Of a DNA stretch of 64,000 bases, positions 28,501 to 38,676 are shown in pieces. Location of the stretch: NCBI GenBank assembly GCA_019614645.1, contig JABWDB010000008.1, forward strand, positions 8,804,001 to 8,868,000. Direction: 5' to 3'. Source of the DNA: Stratiolaelaps scimitus (lineage: Eukaryota; Arthropoda; Arachnida; Mesostigmata; Laelapidae). How positions within the stretch are numbered: position 1 is the first letter of the stretch; every line of letters starts with the position of its first letter. The position numbers and the translations under genes were made by a program. Under the pieces are notes generated by a model that saw only the letters and a program-made list of their open reading frames with translations, was not told where the DNA came from and ran no database searches.

Positions 28501-29040
28501 CCGATTCGGTTTGCTTCGGCTCGCGTTGCACGACTGACTGCCAACGACGGAATCGCCACCGGCAGCAGCATCATGGCCGTCTCCCCACTCCCCGCCGAAG
28601 CCGGCCACCCCATATCGGGGAGCGAGGAGTCGCCAACGGTTTCGTTAGTGGACGACGCCGGCCCGATACAACGGTGATAGAGACGTGCATGGGAAGATGG
28701 TAAGCAATTATGCCAATCTCTAGGCTAGCTCTGCGCCCCCCTGCAAAACACACTCGCTCACCCCCTCAATCACATCAAGGTAGACGGTCACTGATCACGA
28801 CGATGCTGTCCCGCACTGAGTCCGGCCACTGATAGTTGGCAACGATGCTTACCTCATTGGGCTACGCCCAGGGCGCTCGATGGAATTTTCACCACACAAG
28901 CAATTTCCACAGGAAAACAGGATTTAAAAGCAGATCACTCTGGATCAAACCGCATCGCGTAAGTGGTGACTAGATGTTGCAGAATCAGCCAGTCGACTTA
29001 CTTGTGGCCCGAGGGAGCCCGCCAAATTTGCCGAAGAGAG

Positions 29041-29658
29041 ATGGGCTCGTTTTTTCTCATAACTGAACCTCAACGATACTCTCCCATGGCAGGCGTCAGT
29101 AACCACTGTGAAGCATTTGCTTTAAGGACATACGATGCCGATTATACTGGACTTACAAGGGCTATCTTGAACGGACCCAGGCGAGCTAATCTAGAGCCCT
29201 ATTGGCCTAGAGTAGTTGGACGAAAATCACTGCGGTCTGTCTGCCTGTCTCTCTCTCTCTCTCTCTCTCTGGTCACCAGCACATTTAAAACATATGGACA
29301 TACTCATGAAATGATTGATAGCAAACGAATGTCTCGATATATAACTCCAGATAACGATTTGATGTTTCTATTTGGACAGGTAGCAATGGGCATTGTGTTA
29401 CTACGATACTACTATATGCTGTGCAGCTTCTTAACTATGCAAATGGCAACAATGACACCAGCCGGTTCGTTTGAGCGCTGTGGCGACGAGGAAATACTCC
29501 GCAACTACTTGGGGATATTTCAGGTCCATCTCGGCAGAGCGCAACAGCAAAGATTCGCTTGCCTTGCCTACTTCTCTGATCTAATTTGTATTGGTGGCCA
29601 CGGGGCAGTTACGCCGTACCCAACAGAGTGGAGCCGGGTTGGCTCAGTCTCTTGCTGA
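29041..29658 (+). CDS. Long unassigned ORF (hypothetical)
   Basis: From ATG 29041 the frame stays open for 205 codons, and it extends upstream without a stop to at least 28963. The translation has a serine-leucine stretch made by a (CT)n microsatellite and one hydrophobic segment (FGQVAMGIVLLRYYYMLCSF). No family is recognised and no splice context supports it. The length is unusual for chance in this composition, but the microsatellite inside it argues for caution. Confidence 0.15.
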   Translation: MGSFFLITEPQRYSPMAGVSNHCEAFALRTYDADYTGLTRAILNGPRRANLEPYWPRVVGRKSLRSVCLSLSLSLSLVTSTFKTYGHTHEMIDSKRMSRYITPDNDLMFLFGQVAMGIVLLRYYYMLCSFLTMQMATMTPAGSFERCGDEEILRNYLGIFQVHLGRAQQQRFACLAYFSDLICIGGHGAVTPYPTEWSRVGSVSC

Positions 29659-32570
29659 TGCTGTTACCGTGAGTCTTCGCCGCTTGCGGCTGTTGTCAAC
29701 AAAGCAGCCTCACTCATTCATAGACGTATACATATCAACAATAGTCTGTCGGCTTATACGAAGCCGACCCACGCAGACACATGTACGAACACGGAGACAA
29801 CACACACACACACAGAGAGATAGCCACGGTCGAGACGGCCGTTTAGATGACGTCGCTCAGCTGCATTCTGTTGACATACACCGATAGCCTTGTCGCGAAC
29901 AATCCTTATACTTATTATTGTTATTATTTTTGTTTTGAAACCCGAGCACAGCCCCATTTACAGCTTTAATTAATGAACCGAAGGAAAATATCCATTTCGT
30001 CTGCACACGACTGGAATGGGCCTGTGGAAATATGTCACGATCATAGCAGCTGGAACGATATTCGCTCTCCACCAGCCGAAGGCGGTTGAAGATCTCACGC
30101 GTTGGATAGGTAAGACCTGAGAAAACTACTTGTGGCAGCTTGATGATGAGAAGAATTTGATTTGCGCTGCACACGAACGCCAAAACTTTTCGTTCGTGTA
30201 TTGTAGCGACAGAAACTGAACAACGAGATAGAAACTCCGAAATTCGATTGACTAAGTTCATGTGCCCCAAGTCAGTCTGTCCAGTGGCCACTCGCTCCGC
30301 CTGCAGTGATCATTGGAAGTTCGTGTTATTCCGTCCGATACTGAGGGGGTATGATCATTTGGGGGCAACGTGTGTCGTTGATTTTCCTGAACAGCGTACG
30401 AGGGCCGCCTCTGTTCATTGTCTAATGCATCTATTGTTTCTTCCCGCGTGATACATCTTCTACATTGCATATGTGAGCGGACGAGAGTCTTGTGACATAA
30501 GCGGATAGAGCAGTATTGCGTTTGCGAGCTGGTGTATGAGTGAGACTCCTAACTTGAGCCCGGTGATGTGTTCCACCTCGCCACCGGAGGCGGAACGTAG
30601 CTGCAGATACGGGCTCGATCCCCACCGTTGCACATTCGCATCTAAATTAGTTGTCCGTTTTACTGAGCCATACGGTGGACGTTAAATGTTGGCTGAGCAT
30701 CAGCGCGAAAATATTCAAGATTTTAAACTTGTGGAACTTCGCCTGAAAATATAAAAGGCAGTTATAATTGTTTATTAGCTTTAGGTTATTTGTTGAGCTG
30801 AATTAAAGTGATAATTACATCTTCGTCCTTGATCCCTGTTGGGGCTTCTTGGGGTAAAACGCATCGAACGAACAAGAATGGTACTGCAAATTGAATGAAC
30901 ATTAAACGCGCCAAGCTCGCTACAATTCGTCAGGATTATTATTAAAGCTTTTGTTATCGTTGAGGATAAAATAACGTTGAACATTTTCTCCACCCGTTGC
31001 CACCACCATGAGGAACTGTAGCACGAAACCTGCAGTGTATGGTCTAATTAAAGGATGTGTCAGTAATTTTTCCGACTCAGCTCAAAAATTAGCTCCCTTG
31101 CTGAAAATATGAATACCCAGCCTGTAGCGAAGCCTGTACTGTTCGCTTAGAGAGCGCGTCGATTACACAGTCGTGCGAACGGTCCCCAAATACGCCCCCG
31201 AAAACCTTTTTTTTTTAACAGTATTATGAAATTTGTCACTACCGGCTGTGGGGATACTCGCTATTCAAACAAAGATGCTGGGTAAACGACATCTGATTTC
31301 TGCGTCAGATGTGGTGAACTTAAATAAATGTAGGGTATAGATGTACGTGTTTCATTAAGGAGTCGACTTTTATTAGCCGGACATCAGGAACAAGTTCTAT
31401 ATTTGCGTTAGCGATACATTGATTTGAGCTGCTTTCTCACGTATGGATCAAAGCATGACATTTTCAAGTGAAATTCCGACAGATTCCCTTAAAATGCCCT
31501 TGTTACGGCCCTCACCAGTACCGGGTGGTTGCGGAGTATGAAGCGGCGAGCCAGTCAGAGGAAACGGGCGAACTTGCAGCAGAAATCGTAGCCATAGAAT
31601 ACTCATATTTGCATCAACTTAAGTTCACTTATATGTCACGTAGTTCTCTTATATGTCGATCATATATCGTGGTCAAGTACCAGTAAATTTATTTAGTATA
31701 ATGGCTACTGTTAGATGTTCTGCTGCTGCTGCAGGCACATTGAAGCCATCCGGAAGCTTGCCACCACCACATATCGGCCAATGGGAGCCGTTGAAATACT
31801 GAAATTAACAGAAATACGCTTTGAATAACCAATAATATGTAGTGCTGTATAGTGGTCGACAGTAGTATATTCGTATGGCCAGTTATTCGCTATTTCCAAA
31901 CAAAAGAAAGTTTGGAGCACATCCGACACTAATGATGGTGTTACGATGGCTCGAAGGCCTACACACAATACAGCTTCAAAAATAAATAATATTTGCGTCG
32001 CCATTGCGGGCGCTGAATTATTCAACGTTTGGCTTCTCTGATATTTCAGTACGAAATGTTCAACGGGGGCCAGTTCGCCGTTATGTTAAGCCGGCTGCAG
32101 CGATCGTATTTGTCATTTGGATCGTCCGGAGGTAACCTGTTTGCCAGTCAAACTCGGTTTAATGTGATTTATTAGGGATTTTCGAACAACACTGTAGCAA
32201 TAACGTGTCCAATATGCTTATTCCTGTTGTTCTTTTTGCTCAATAATTAATGGGGGGGGGCGTAATGTGCTATGATATTCAAGCTATTTTAGAAGCGAGC
32301 AAATTAGTCAACAATTATGTCGTTTTAGCTAAAACACCAGAATTTCAATCGGCTCGATTGCTGCCTTCCCTACGAGGAGTTTTGCCTAGATCAATTCACA
32401 CATTTAATGGGTCACCAAAGGAGATCCGAACACATAACTCACATTGGCTTGACCCAGACACACCTTCGTTGGAAACTAACTTAATTATGCCGATATATAT
32501 TAATTATATATGAAACGAAAAATGTCGATAAAATGGACGTTGCACGGGAACACTTCATCTGGTCTCTTTG

Positions 32571-32576
32571 TTTATT
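32571..32576 (-). terminator. Polyadenylation signal for the microprotein gene
   Basis: TTTATT on the plus strand gives AATAAA on the minus strand, 67 bp downstream of the microprotein stop codon. That is the expected place for a short 3' UTR. Confidence 0.5.
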
Positions 32577-32642
32577 GCGGCGTCAAAGCAGCGCACGGGA
32601 TTGTCATTCCTAATGCTACTTGTTCTCCGAACCTTGTTGTTG

Positions 32643-32908
32643 TTAAGGTGGAGGAGGCGTAAGGATGATTCGGGGTCCAAATGGCAGCATGACACTTGGT
32701 ACTGCGCCGATTGCGGCTTTGAAGGCCCATCCTATCACAGGTACTATGATAACGAATAGTTGTATAATGGTAACGGTAACTGAAATGCATCTCCAATATA
32801 TATATATATATATATATTTCATTTTGTATCACGAAGCTTACAGTTCTTCCTATATGATATAAATCGAACAAGCCAAATGTCTCTCCTAAAGTTGCCAATT
32901 ATCGACAT
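32643..32908 (-). CDS. Two-exon small membrane microprotein, 67 residues
   Basis: Exon 1 is 32842-32908 (ATG to a GTAAGC donor) and exon 2 is 32643-32779 (after TTTCAG, ending in TAA). Phases match across a 62-base intron. The product starts MSIIGNFRRDIWLVRF, a basic aromatic N-terminus. A hydrophobic span follows (about residues 24-40, including IIQLFVIIVPVIGWAF), then AIGAVPSVMLPFG and a proline-rich end LTPPPP. This looks like a single-pass small integral membrane protein, perhaps mitochondrial or ER, but I do not recognise the family. Support comes from matched phases, a polyadenylation signal 67 bp downstream, and the divergent AKAP7-like gene whose ATG lies 105 bp away. Because an intron splits it, single-frame ORF searches would miss it. 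Confidence 0.55.
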
Positions 32909-33013
32909 TCGTTAAGGATCAAACGCTGCAAGGTCAGTTCTAGCCATCACTAAATCAATTTAGAGCTGATCTGCAGCCATTTCAGTCAGCCTTGTTGGCG
33001 AAGCATCACGACA
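32909..33013. promoter_or_regulatory. Putative shared divergent promoter region
   Basis: Only 105 bp separate the two start codons of the oppositely oriented microprotein and AKAP7-like genes, so both 5' UTRs and core promoters must lie in or overlap this stretch unless upstream untranslated exons exist. I see no clear TATA box. Confidence 0.45.
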
Positions 33014-36000
33014 ATGTCATCTTCGATTGGGAAAATTCGTCGGCAGCGTCACAGCTCGAAGAGAAATGCCAGCACGTCGCGCGGCAGGGCTGACCCACGG
33101 CAAGAGGGTCACAATCAACCTGAACAGGCGAAGAAGCCATCGGCGAACGTGTTTGTTGCTATTCAGATCGACGAGCCAGCTATCCAGGGTCGTATTCTCG
33201 AGGTAGCGTAACCGATCACGTCAACTCTGATAAACTCTTGCGTTAACGAGGACACACCCGTACTTCACCGAAATAGACCAACTTAGAGAAAGATCGGCGT
33301 TCATTGTTCTTTTTTTATAGAGAGGACTAGCCGGTCCTCCTCGATCTTCCGCCGTTTGGCTTAGCGCCTACCGATGATGTAATGGTACTCTCGTATATCT
33401 CATATATATATGTATACATATATATATATATATGGTATTGCATAAGGTCTGTGTACATTGCATTGATGCATCCAGCGAAATCCAAATGATCGTTTGATAC
33501 TATTTCTGATGCCCAGTTCCAGCGTGAGCTAGTTCGAGCGACGCCTTCGGCAAAGCGGTTTCTGCAGCCACTGCACAAGCTACATCTTACGCTGTGCGTG
33601 GCCCGTGTCGAGGACAACCAGAGGATGGCTGTTGTGGCCTCTGTCATGGATGAGGCTTCTCGATCATGGTCTGTTGATTGCGATGCTTTCTACACTGTTA
33701 ACACCGTATAGAACTAGACTTGATTGTCGTCCTTCAACCCAGCGGTTCGCTCGACTCCAAATCTAATAAATCGAGACGATGACTACTCGGTGCTCCTTAT
33801 CTGATTTTAACTCTAGGTGTGTGGGTCCATTCCCCATGTATATATATATATACATATATACAACGGAATTTTTTTGTAGCAAGACAAGTGAGTGTCTACC
33901 CATTTGTCATCGGCCTGTGAGCGTGGAAGTTTAGCACGTAAACCCATAAAATATCATTACCCGACCAACTACCAACGAGAATTAGGCGAAACCTAACTCC
34001 CTTTTAACTCCGAGTAAAATGCTTTAATTATCTCGAAATTTTCAGTATTCCAGCGGCCTTAAAAGATTCAAACGCCAGCCTTCACTTGCGGGGTGTTGGT
34101 CAGTTCGATAGTCATCGTGTAATATACGCGAAGGTAACGCTTCTTGATATTAACAGGGAGATTGACATACGCCACTATAATTATTAACACACTACGTTAC
34201 GATCAAATAAACTCCTTAGGGTATATTGGTGTGCAATACTCCTATTAAAAAAAAAATTAAAAAACTTTTTTTTAATAGGTGTATTGTACTCTAGGAATTA
34301 AATACTCAAGAGTATTTAACTCTTGGTAAAGGAAAATGCGTTGTGTAGCTTCGTTCGACCCACACGCAGGGCAAGAGTTGTCCTCGACTTATGTCTGTAA
34401 TTAAGAAAAAATAGCTAGTCAAAATTGTGCAGCTACCGTTGACACAGATGTACGCTGTAAGCTTCGTTTTGCGTATAGCAAGTTTGCCTTAGAGCAGTTT
34501 GATATACCATGGCACGTTATTAGTGACGGATGTTCTTTACAGCCGACACTAGACTAATGAATATATCGTGTTTTCATTTTGCTGTTGTTGTTGTTTGACT
34601 GTTAATGCAGGTTACCCCGTCGAATATAGACCTTCAGATGCTGAATAGCGGTTTCGATGAGCTTTTCAGAAAGGCGTCGTGTCCTCTCTACAAATATGAC
34701 GGCTATACAGCTCATGTAACGCTATTTAGGGTAGGTAGTTTCGCCATTAGCTGCAGCCTTCAGCTAATTCTTCATTCAGCTCGGAGAATAGAATCTTCCG
34801 ATATTTACATTTGAGAAAATGAGACAACTGTAATTATTGCATATCTAAATACATTTTGTTTAACTAATCGAAAGCAAATCACATCGCACTGTAATTGATT
34901 GTGCACGAATGCTGAGAAGTGAGTGTCAGAAAGGTGACATAGAATGACGAGTTAATTTAATAGTAACATCTGGGAGTGATTCTATCCGTGGCCATCATGG
35001 TTATTCAGATTCAAGGCAAGTGCGCCGATCGACAAGCTATCCGTCAGGCGTATAACCAGTTGAGCTCGCGATCTCTCAGTTTTGGTACACAGCCCGTTAA
35101 GAGCATTCAACTGCTTCACATGCTACTGCCGAAGGACGCCGATGGGTGAGAGCTCTAGGAATATCAATGATCGAGTGGTTAATCGGCATTTATGGGACAT
35201 AACATTGCATATTATCTCGCGCCAATACACGTATATACATATATCTAAATATATATATATATATATATATATCTCCCTCTGGAGTTACGACGCAGCACAA
35301 GGAATCGGTGGTGCCTCACCTGCTTACCGTCATTTGTAATCGTTTAAACGGGCCGTGTAAAGTGTTATCTAAAGAGGACAACACTAGGCGAATTGATTAT
35401 TTCAAAGGCCGATTTCAATCTACCGAGCCGCCAAAAGCCAATCTTCCGTTGTGGGCTGTACGAAGTTCAGAATGATAGCGAACGCGGACTTCTCACAGCG
35501 GTTCCTCTCTCGTTTGTTTGTTCTCCGCCTTTTTAACGACGTCACGGAATAGCTATTACCATAAGCTTGGCGAGTTCAACGTAATTCCAAACAAGCCATC
35601 ACCCTCTAGCGACAGAGGTGCTGAGCCCTCCACGAGCGGCGCGCGCAGCAAATCGGACACAATTGCACGAGCCGGCACCTCAGCAAACAGCCTCAGCAGA
35701 AAACAACAGTCCTTAGCGGATACACGCCGCCACGTTCAAGCCCAGAAACAAGAGGTATGTAATTAATGATAGTAATAAACTCTGTGTTGTGTTTACACCG
35801 AGTTCTCTGTGTGTGTGTGTGTGTGTGTGTAGGATTAGCACAATTGGTGGCGGATTGCTATGTTTGAATGCGAGCGGTGCGAGAAAATTGAGAATAGTAG
35901 GCATCGTGTGCGATTAGGATTAATGTAAAAGTGATAATAAAGATAACAAGTGGCAATCGAATGTGTTGCTTTGTTATTATAATAATAGATCGCTGCAATA

Positions 36001-36163
36001 CAGTGAATTTATCATCGATTACTTTCGCCTTGTCATCGATGTGTAAACCTAAACGTTTTAGGTGCGGGACGAGGTTCGCGCGAAGGTCGAAGCGGCAACG
36101 AAGCCAAGACAACGGCGTCGCCGCAATCGAAACAACGTTGGTGGCAGCAACGACACCAACTGA
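33014..36163 (+). CDS. AKAP7-like 2H phosphoesterase-domain protein
   Basis: Seven exons, all phases matching: 33014-33202, 33517-33668, 34046-34133, 34611-34730, 35009-35145, 35553-35754 and 36062-36163, giving 329 residues. The central domain has the two HxTx signatures of 2H phosphoesterases: H86-L-T88 in KLHLTL and H178-V-T180 in YTAHVTLFR. Between them is LHLRGVGQFDSHRVIYAKV, and later FGTQPVKSIQLLHMLLPKDADGYY; both are hallmarks of the AKAP7 gamma / AKAP18 central domain. In that family the fold binds AMP and can cleave 2',5'-oligoadenylates, and long mammalian forms anchor protein kinase A. The N-terminus is basic and Ser/Arg-rich. The C-terminus is low-complexity and ends in a PRQRRRRNRN arginine cluster, a possible nuclear or RNA-binding tail. 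No PKA-anchoring amphipathic helix was identified. The start is the first ATG, next to the divergent microprotein gene. Confidence 0.85.
34231..34289. repeat. Imperfect inverted repeat (24-bp arms) in an AKAP7-like intron
   Basis: The left arm 34231-34254 and the right arm 34266-34289 match as reverse complements at 22 of 24 positions, each ending in an A8/T8 run at the short loop. A second small palindrome (TTAAATACTC-AA-GAGTATTTAA, 34298-34319) follows. This could be a hairpin or a remnant of a small foldback element. Confidence 0.8.
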
Positions 36164-36307
36164 TTATCGGCCCCCGAGTGCAACAGCTTGATGAGGATAA
36201 TGATTAAATCTGGTGTTCTCACCGTCCGAGCTCGCGGCCGGAATGCTCGAATTTGACCGATCATCAGATAGATCGATCTTTCCGGATCTCCAAAGCTTCC
36301 GTGAAGT

Positions 36308-36328
36308 GTTCCCTCTAAAAGAGGGAAC
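36308..36328. repeat. Hairpin in the AKAP7-like 3' region
   Basis: GTTCCCTCT and AGAGGGAAC are perfect 9-base arms around an AAA loop, 145 bp after the AKAP7-like stop codon and before its polyadenylation hexamer, so probably in the 3' UTR. Confidence 0.75.
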
Positions 36329-36420
36329 GAGACTACAAAGAAGAGTTTACAATTGTTTGTGCCCGCTCAAGGAGGTATGCGTATGGAGCGAATGCGCTAC
36401 TTAATGACTCCGATGCATGG

Positions 36421-36452
36421 TGAATAAGCATAGGCCAAGCCATGCTTATTCA
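36421..36452. repeat. Second hairpin in the AKAP7-like 3' region
   Basis: TGAATAAGCAT (36421-36431) and ATGCTTATTCA (36442-36452) are perfect 11-base arms around a 10-base loop that can itself pair GGC with GCC. It lies in the probable 3' UTR. Confidence 0.8.
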
Positions 36453-36566
36453 ACAGATGGAACAGATATTCATTGACAGCTATACAACTATTCACTTGAA
36501 CGTATCCTTATATACGACATATGGATAGTGTTACCTGGGTGCTATTCTTGCCCACGTTCACGATAC

Positions 36567-36572
36567 AATAAA
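36567..36572 (+). terminator. Polyadenylation signal of the AKAP7-like gene
   Basis: AATAAA in CAATAAAATG, 404 bp after the stop codon, is the first canonical hexamer downstream, suggesting a 3' UTR of roughly 420 bases. Confidence 0.5.
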
Positions 36573-36951
36573 ATGAGAAAAATGGGTTTCATTATAAAAT
36601 GGGTTTTTATTGAGTATTAGTTATTGTACTATTATTATAATTATAAAACTAAATATAGTAACATTATATATTTGAACGTCGTGGTTGAAGAAATATAGTA
36701 ACATCGCCAGCCTAAACTAAGATGACGTATCGGAAGATAGCGTTATCTCACTGGGCGTCGCCGTCATCACTTGGTCAGCGCTTAACGATGTCTCTAATGA
36801 CATTGTTGTCGAATTGGGACTATGGACTTGGATCGCGTCTTGGCCGTTTGCTGAGGGTGATGACTGCTGTAAATAAGATACATAATAAACCACACGTTTA
36901 TTGACCAGGGACGCTGAAACGCCTGGGTTAATTTGAGAAGCCGCAAATTCC

Positions 36952-36990
<39 letters not shown>

Positions 36991-37151
36991 CGAGAGTTCC
37001 TTGCAAAGCAAATTGTGCGTACAACCCAGATACTACTTGTTAGAGCAAACAATTATGGCGACACCAATAATCAAAATGTAACAGGTTCTACATATAACGT
37101 TACTGCTTGCGTTGATTGTTATGGTTCAGGATCCTTGCCTTACCTTCCCAC

Positions 37152-37293
37152 TAAGGTAAGGTAAGGCTTTATTGATTTATTAAAGGAAGTGCATAGAATG
37201 CTTAAGTTCTCTTATATGTCATGCGACGGGATTCGAACCTGCGCCCTCTGGCTTTTTACAGCCAGAGACTCAGCCGTCCAAGCCACCGCGCCG
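37152..37293 (-). mobile_element. tRNA-derived SINE
   Basis: On the minus strand from 37293 it begins with a tRNA-like head: an A-box-like GCGGTGGCTTGGACGG, then a B box GGTTCGAATCC at 37229-37239. It ends in a short AT-rich body and a tail AATAAATCAATAAAGCCTTACCTTACC. The tRNA arms do not close (acceptor ends do not pair, T stem mismatched), so this is a retroposon rather than a tRNA gene. The tail resembles the 3' end of the LINE next door, as expected when a SINE borrows LINE machinery. ACTAAGG occurs at both edges and may be a short target-site duplication. Confidence 0.75.
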
Positions 37294-37304
37294 ACTAAGG
37301 AACG

Positions 37305-38512
37305 TCTGAGATGCGCTAAGCAAGCCGAAGGAGTTCATGTTCACCGTATTCGTGGATTTCAACTCCGCTTGTGATCTGTCGCCAAGATACACGGCCCTGA
37401 CGCTGCTAGCAGAGGTTGGAATTCCCCAGAACTATCTCGCGCCCCTCACCGCGATCCTCCAAGCAAACCCGATCACAATAGACGACGGAGTCGGTGAACA
37501 CGTTTCCTTTGCCCAGACCACGGGATTCGCGCAGGGCGACAACCTATCGCCACTGCTGTTTGTCGTACTTTTGAAGGATCTACCGCGTCGGCTCTCAGGG
37601 TCTAGAGAACTAGTGAACATCATACTGTACGCAGACGATCTAGTCATCTATGGTCGAAACCGCTTCCAGGTACAGCAAGCCCTCGCGCCCCACTCAGTCA
37701 CCACAGAACTAGGCCTCAAGGTCAACATCGCAAAGATTGAGGCGGTGAAATTCAGACGCGGCGGTAGGCCAGCAACGGCTGACACGTTATGATACGCAGG
37801 GTCGCGTCATCAAATTCCACTACCTGGGGATAGCGATTCCGTTCGATGCCAAAAGCTTCTCCGCACATATCAGGGAAAGGTTTCGAAAAGCGCTAAGGGA
37901 CTGCCGCTTCAATCTGAAACCCGCAGCTGCTCTCTGTAAAGATCGCTCTCCAGTTGTTCAACTTAAAAATCGCCCCGGTTGCATCTTACGGTGTGGACTA
38001 AATCTGGGAGGATCTGCTTGGGGAGAACCTCGAAATTCACAACCGTATCAAGGAAACCTTCCTCAAAAGGGTGCTGGGGCTCCACATTTCTACGAGAAAT
38101 AGAGTGGTACACTTGCTCGCAGACTCCCCCTGCTCATAGAAGAAATGTGGGGAATTCAAGCCAGACCTATTCAATACGGGCGCAATGAGAGACTCGACCT
38201 AGAAGCAGGTAAACCGTGCAAATTATAACATCGTGACGAGATTTGTGGCGCACGGGTTCCATCATGTCCTGTGTGTAGAACGCGGTTTCCTTGACCCGGG
38301 CGAATCCTGCCGATGACTCCGATGCGAAGCCTCCTGCACGCGATACCATTCTGCAACCTGGCAGCACGTCGCGTCGCTCAACAACCTGGCGAGATCGTCA
38401 AGCAGCGGATGACCAGGATGAATGGTGCTCAATACCTTCTATATATAGTTTTCATATCTTATATTGAATTGCAGCTCCTTCAATAAACCAATAAACCTTT
38501 ACCTTTATATAT
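37305..38512 (+). mobile_element. 5'-truncated, decayed non-LTR retrotransposon (reverse transcriptase fragment)
   Basis: An open segment at 37337-37789 encodes VFVDFNSACD, then GFAQGDNLSPLLF and LYADDLVIYGRNR. These are the palm motifs of a LINE reverse transcriptase with a YADD active site. After 37790 the frame is broken, but RT/thumb-like text continues in shifted frames (FHYLGIAIPFDAKSF, HIRERFRKALRDCRF) to about 38200. The 3' end is CTCCTTCAATAAACCAATAAACC (38474-38496) plus TTTACC. No endonuclease domain is present, so it is 5'-truncated and dead. I cannot assign a clade with confidence; R1/Jockey/CR1-like elements are possible. Confidence 0.85.
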
Positions 38513-38551
38513 TGTATGAATATTATAAACTCGGATCATATATAATACATA

Positions 38552-38676
38552 TTTACACGCACATACAAAGCTGTGATACTTGTGAGTTTTTACTTACCAC
38601 CTATGGTAACATATTGATGTTATATTTATACATGTTGATATATTGCTACCTAGCAAAGGTAAATAAATGAATGAAT
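38552..38676 (+). repeat. Dispersed repeat, left copy of an inverted pair
   Basis: This segment and the reverse complement of 39806-39946 match closely: TTTACACGC..CATACAAAGCTGTGATAC, TGTGAGTTTTTAC, CCTATGGT, ATTGATGTTATATTTATA, and a tail AAATGAATGAAT. It may be a SINE or LINE 3' fragment with a TGAA-type tail, or a MITE end. Confidence 0.85.

Larger units (their letters stand above)
24578..32642. other. Long repeat-rich spacer
   Basis: No recognisable protein-coding gene was found. It holds (TA)n at 25545-25580, (GA)n at 27551-27587, (CT)n at about 29250-29271, a GC-rich part at about 27040-28700, and one long ORF at 29041-29658 described separately. A tRNA-promoter-like segment (GGGCTCGATCCC near 30612) and a SINE-body-like fragment near 31600-31650 suggest old short interspersed elements. 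Confidence 0.5.

Noticed and set aside
30500..30625. tRNA or SINE head (GGGCTCGATCCC B-box-like)
   Set aside because: The spacing to any A-box-like sequence is too long and no cloverleaf or tail is evident; at most an old remnant.
31600..31650. Second SINE copy
   Set aside because: It shares CTTAAGTTC..CTTATATGTCA with the SINE body but lacks the tRNA head and tail, so similarity is too short to call.
35397..35475. Alternative AKAP7-like exon after the DADG donor
   Set aside because: A TTTCAAAG acceptor gives an open frame, but the exon at 35553 restores the family-typical DGYY and continues in phase, so it is preferred.
37223..37294. A tRNA gene on the minus strand
   Set aside because: A and B boxes are present but the acceptor stem does not pair and the T stem is mismatched, and the segment continues into a retroposon body and tail; called a SINE instead.
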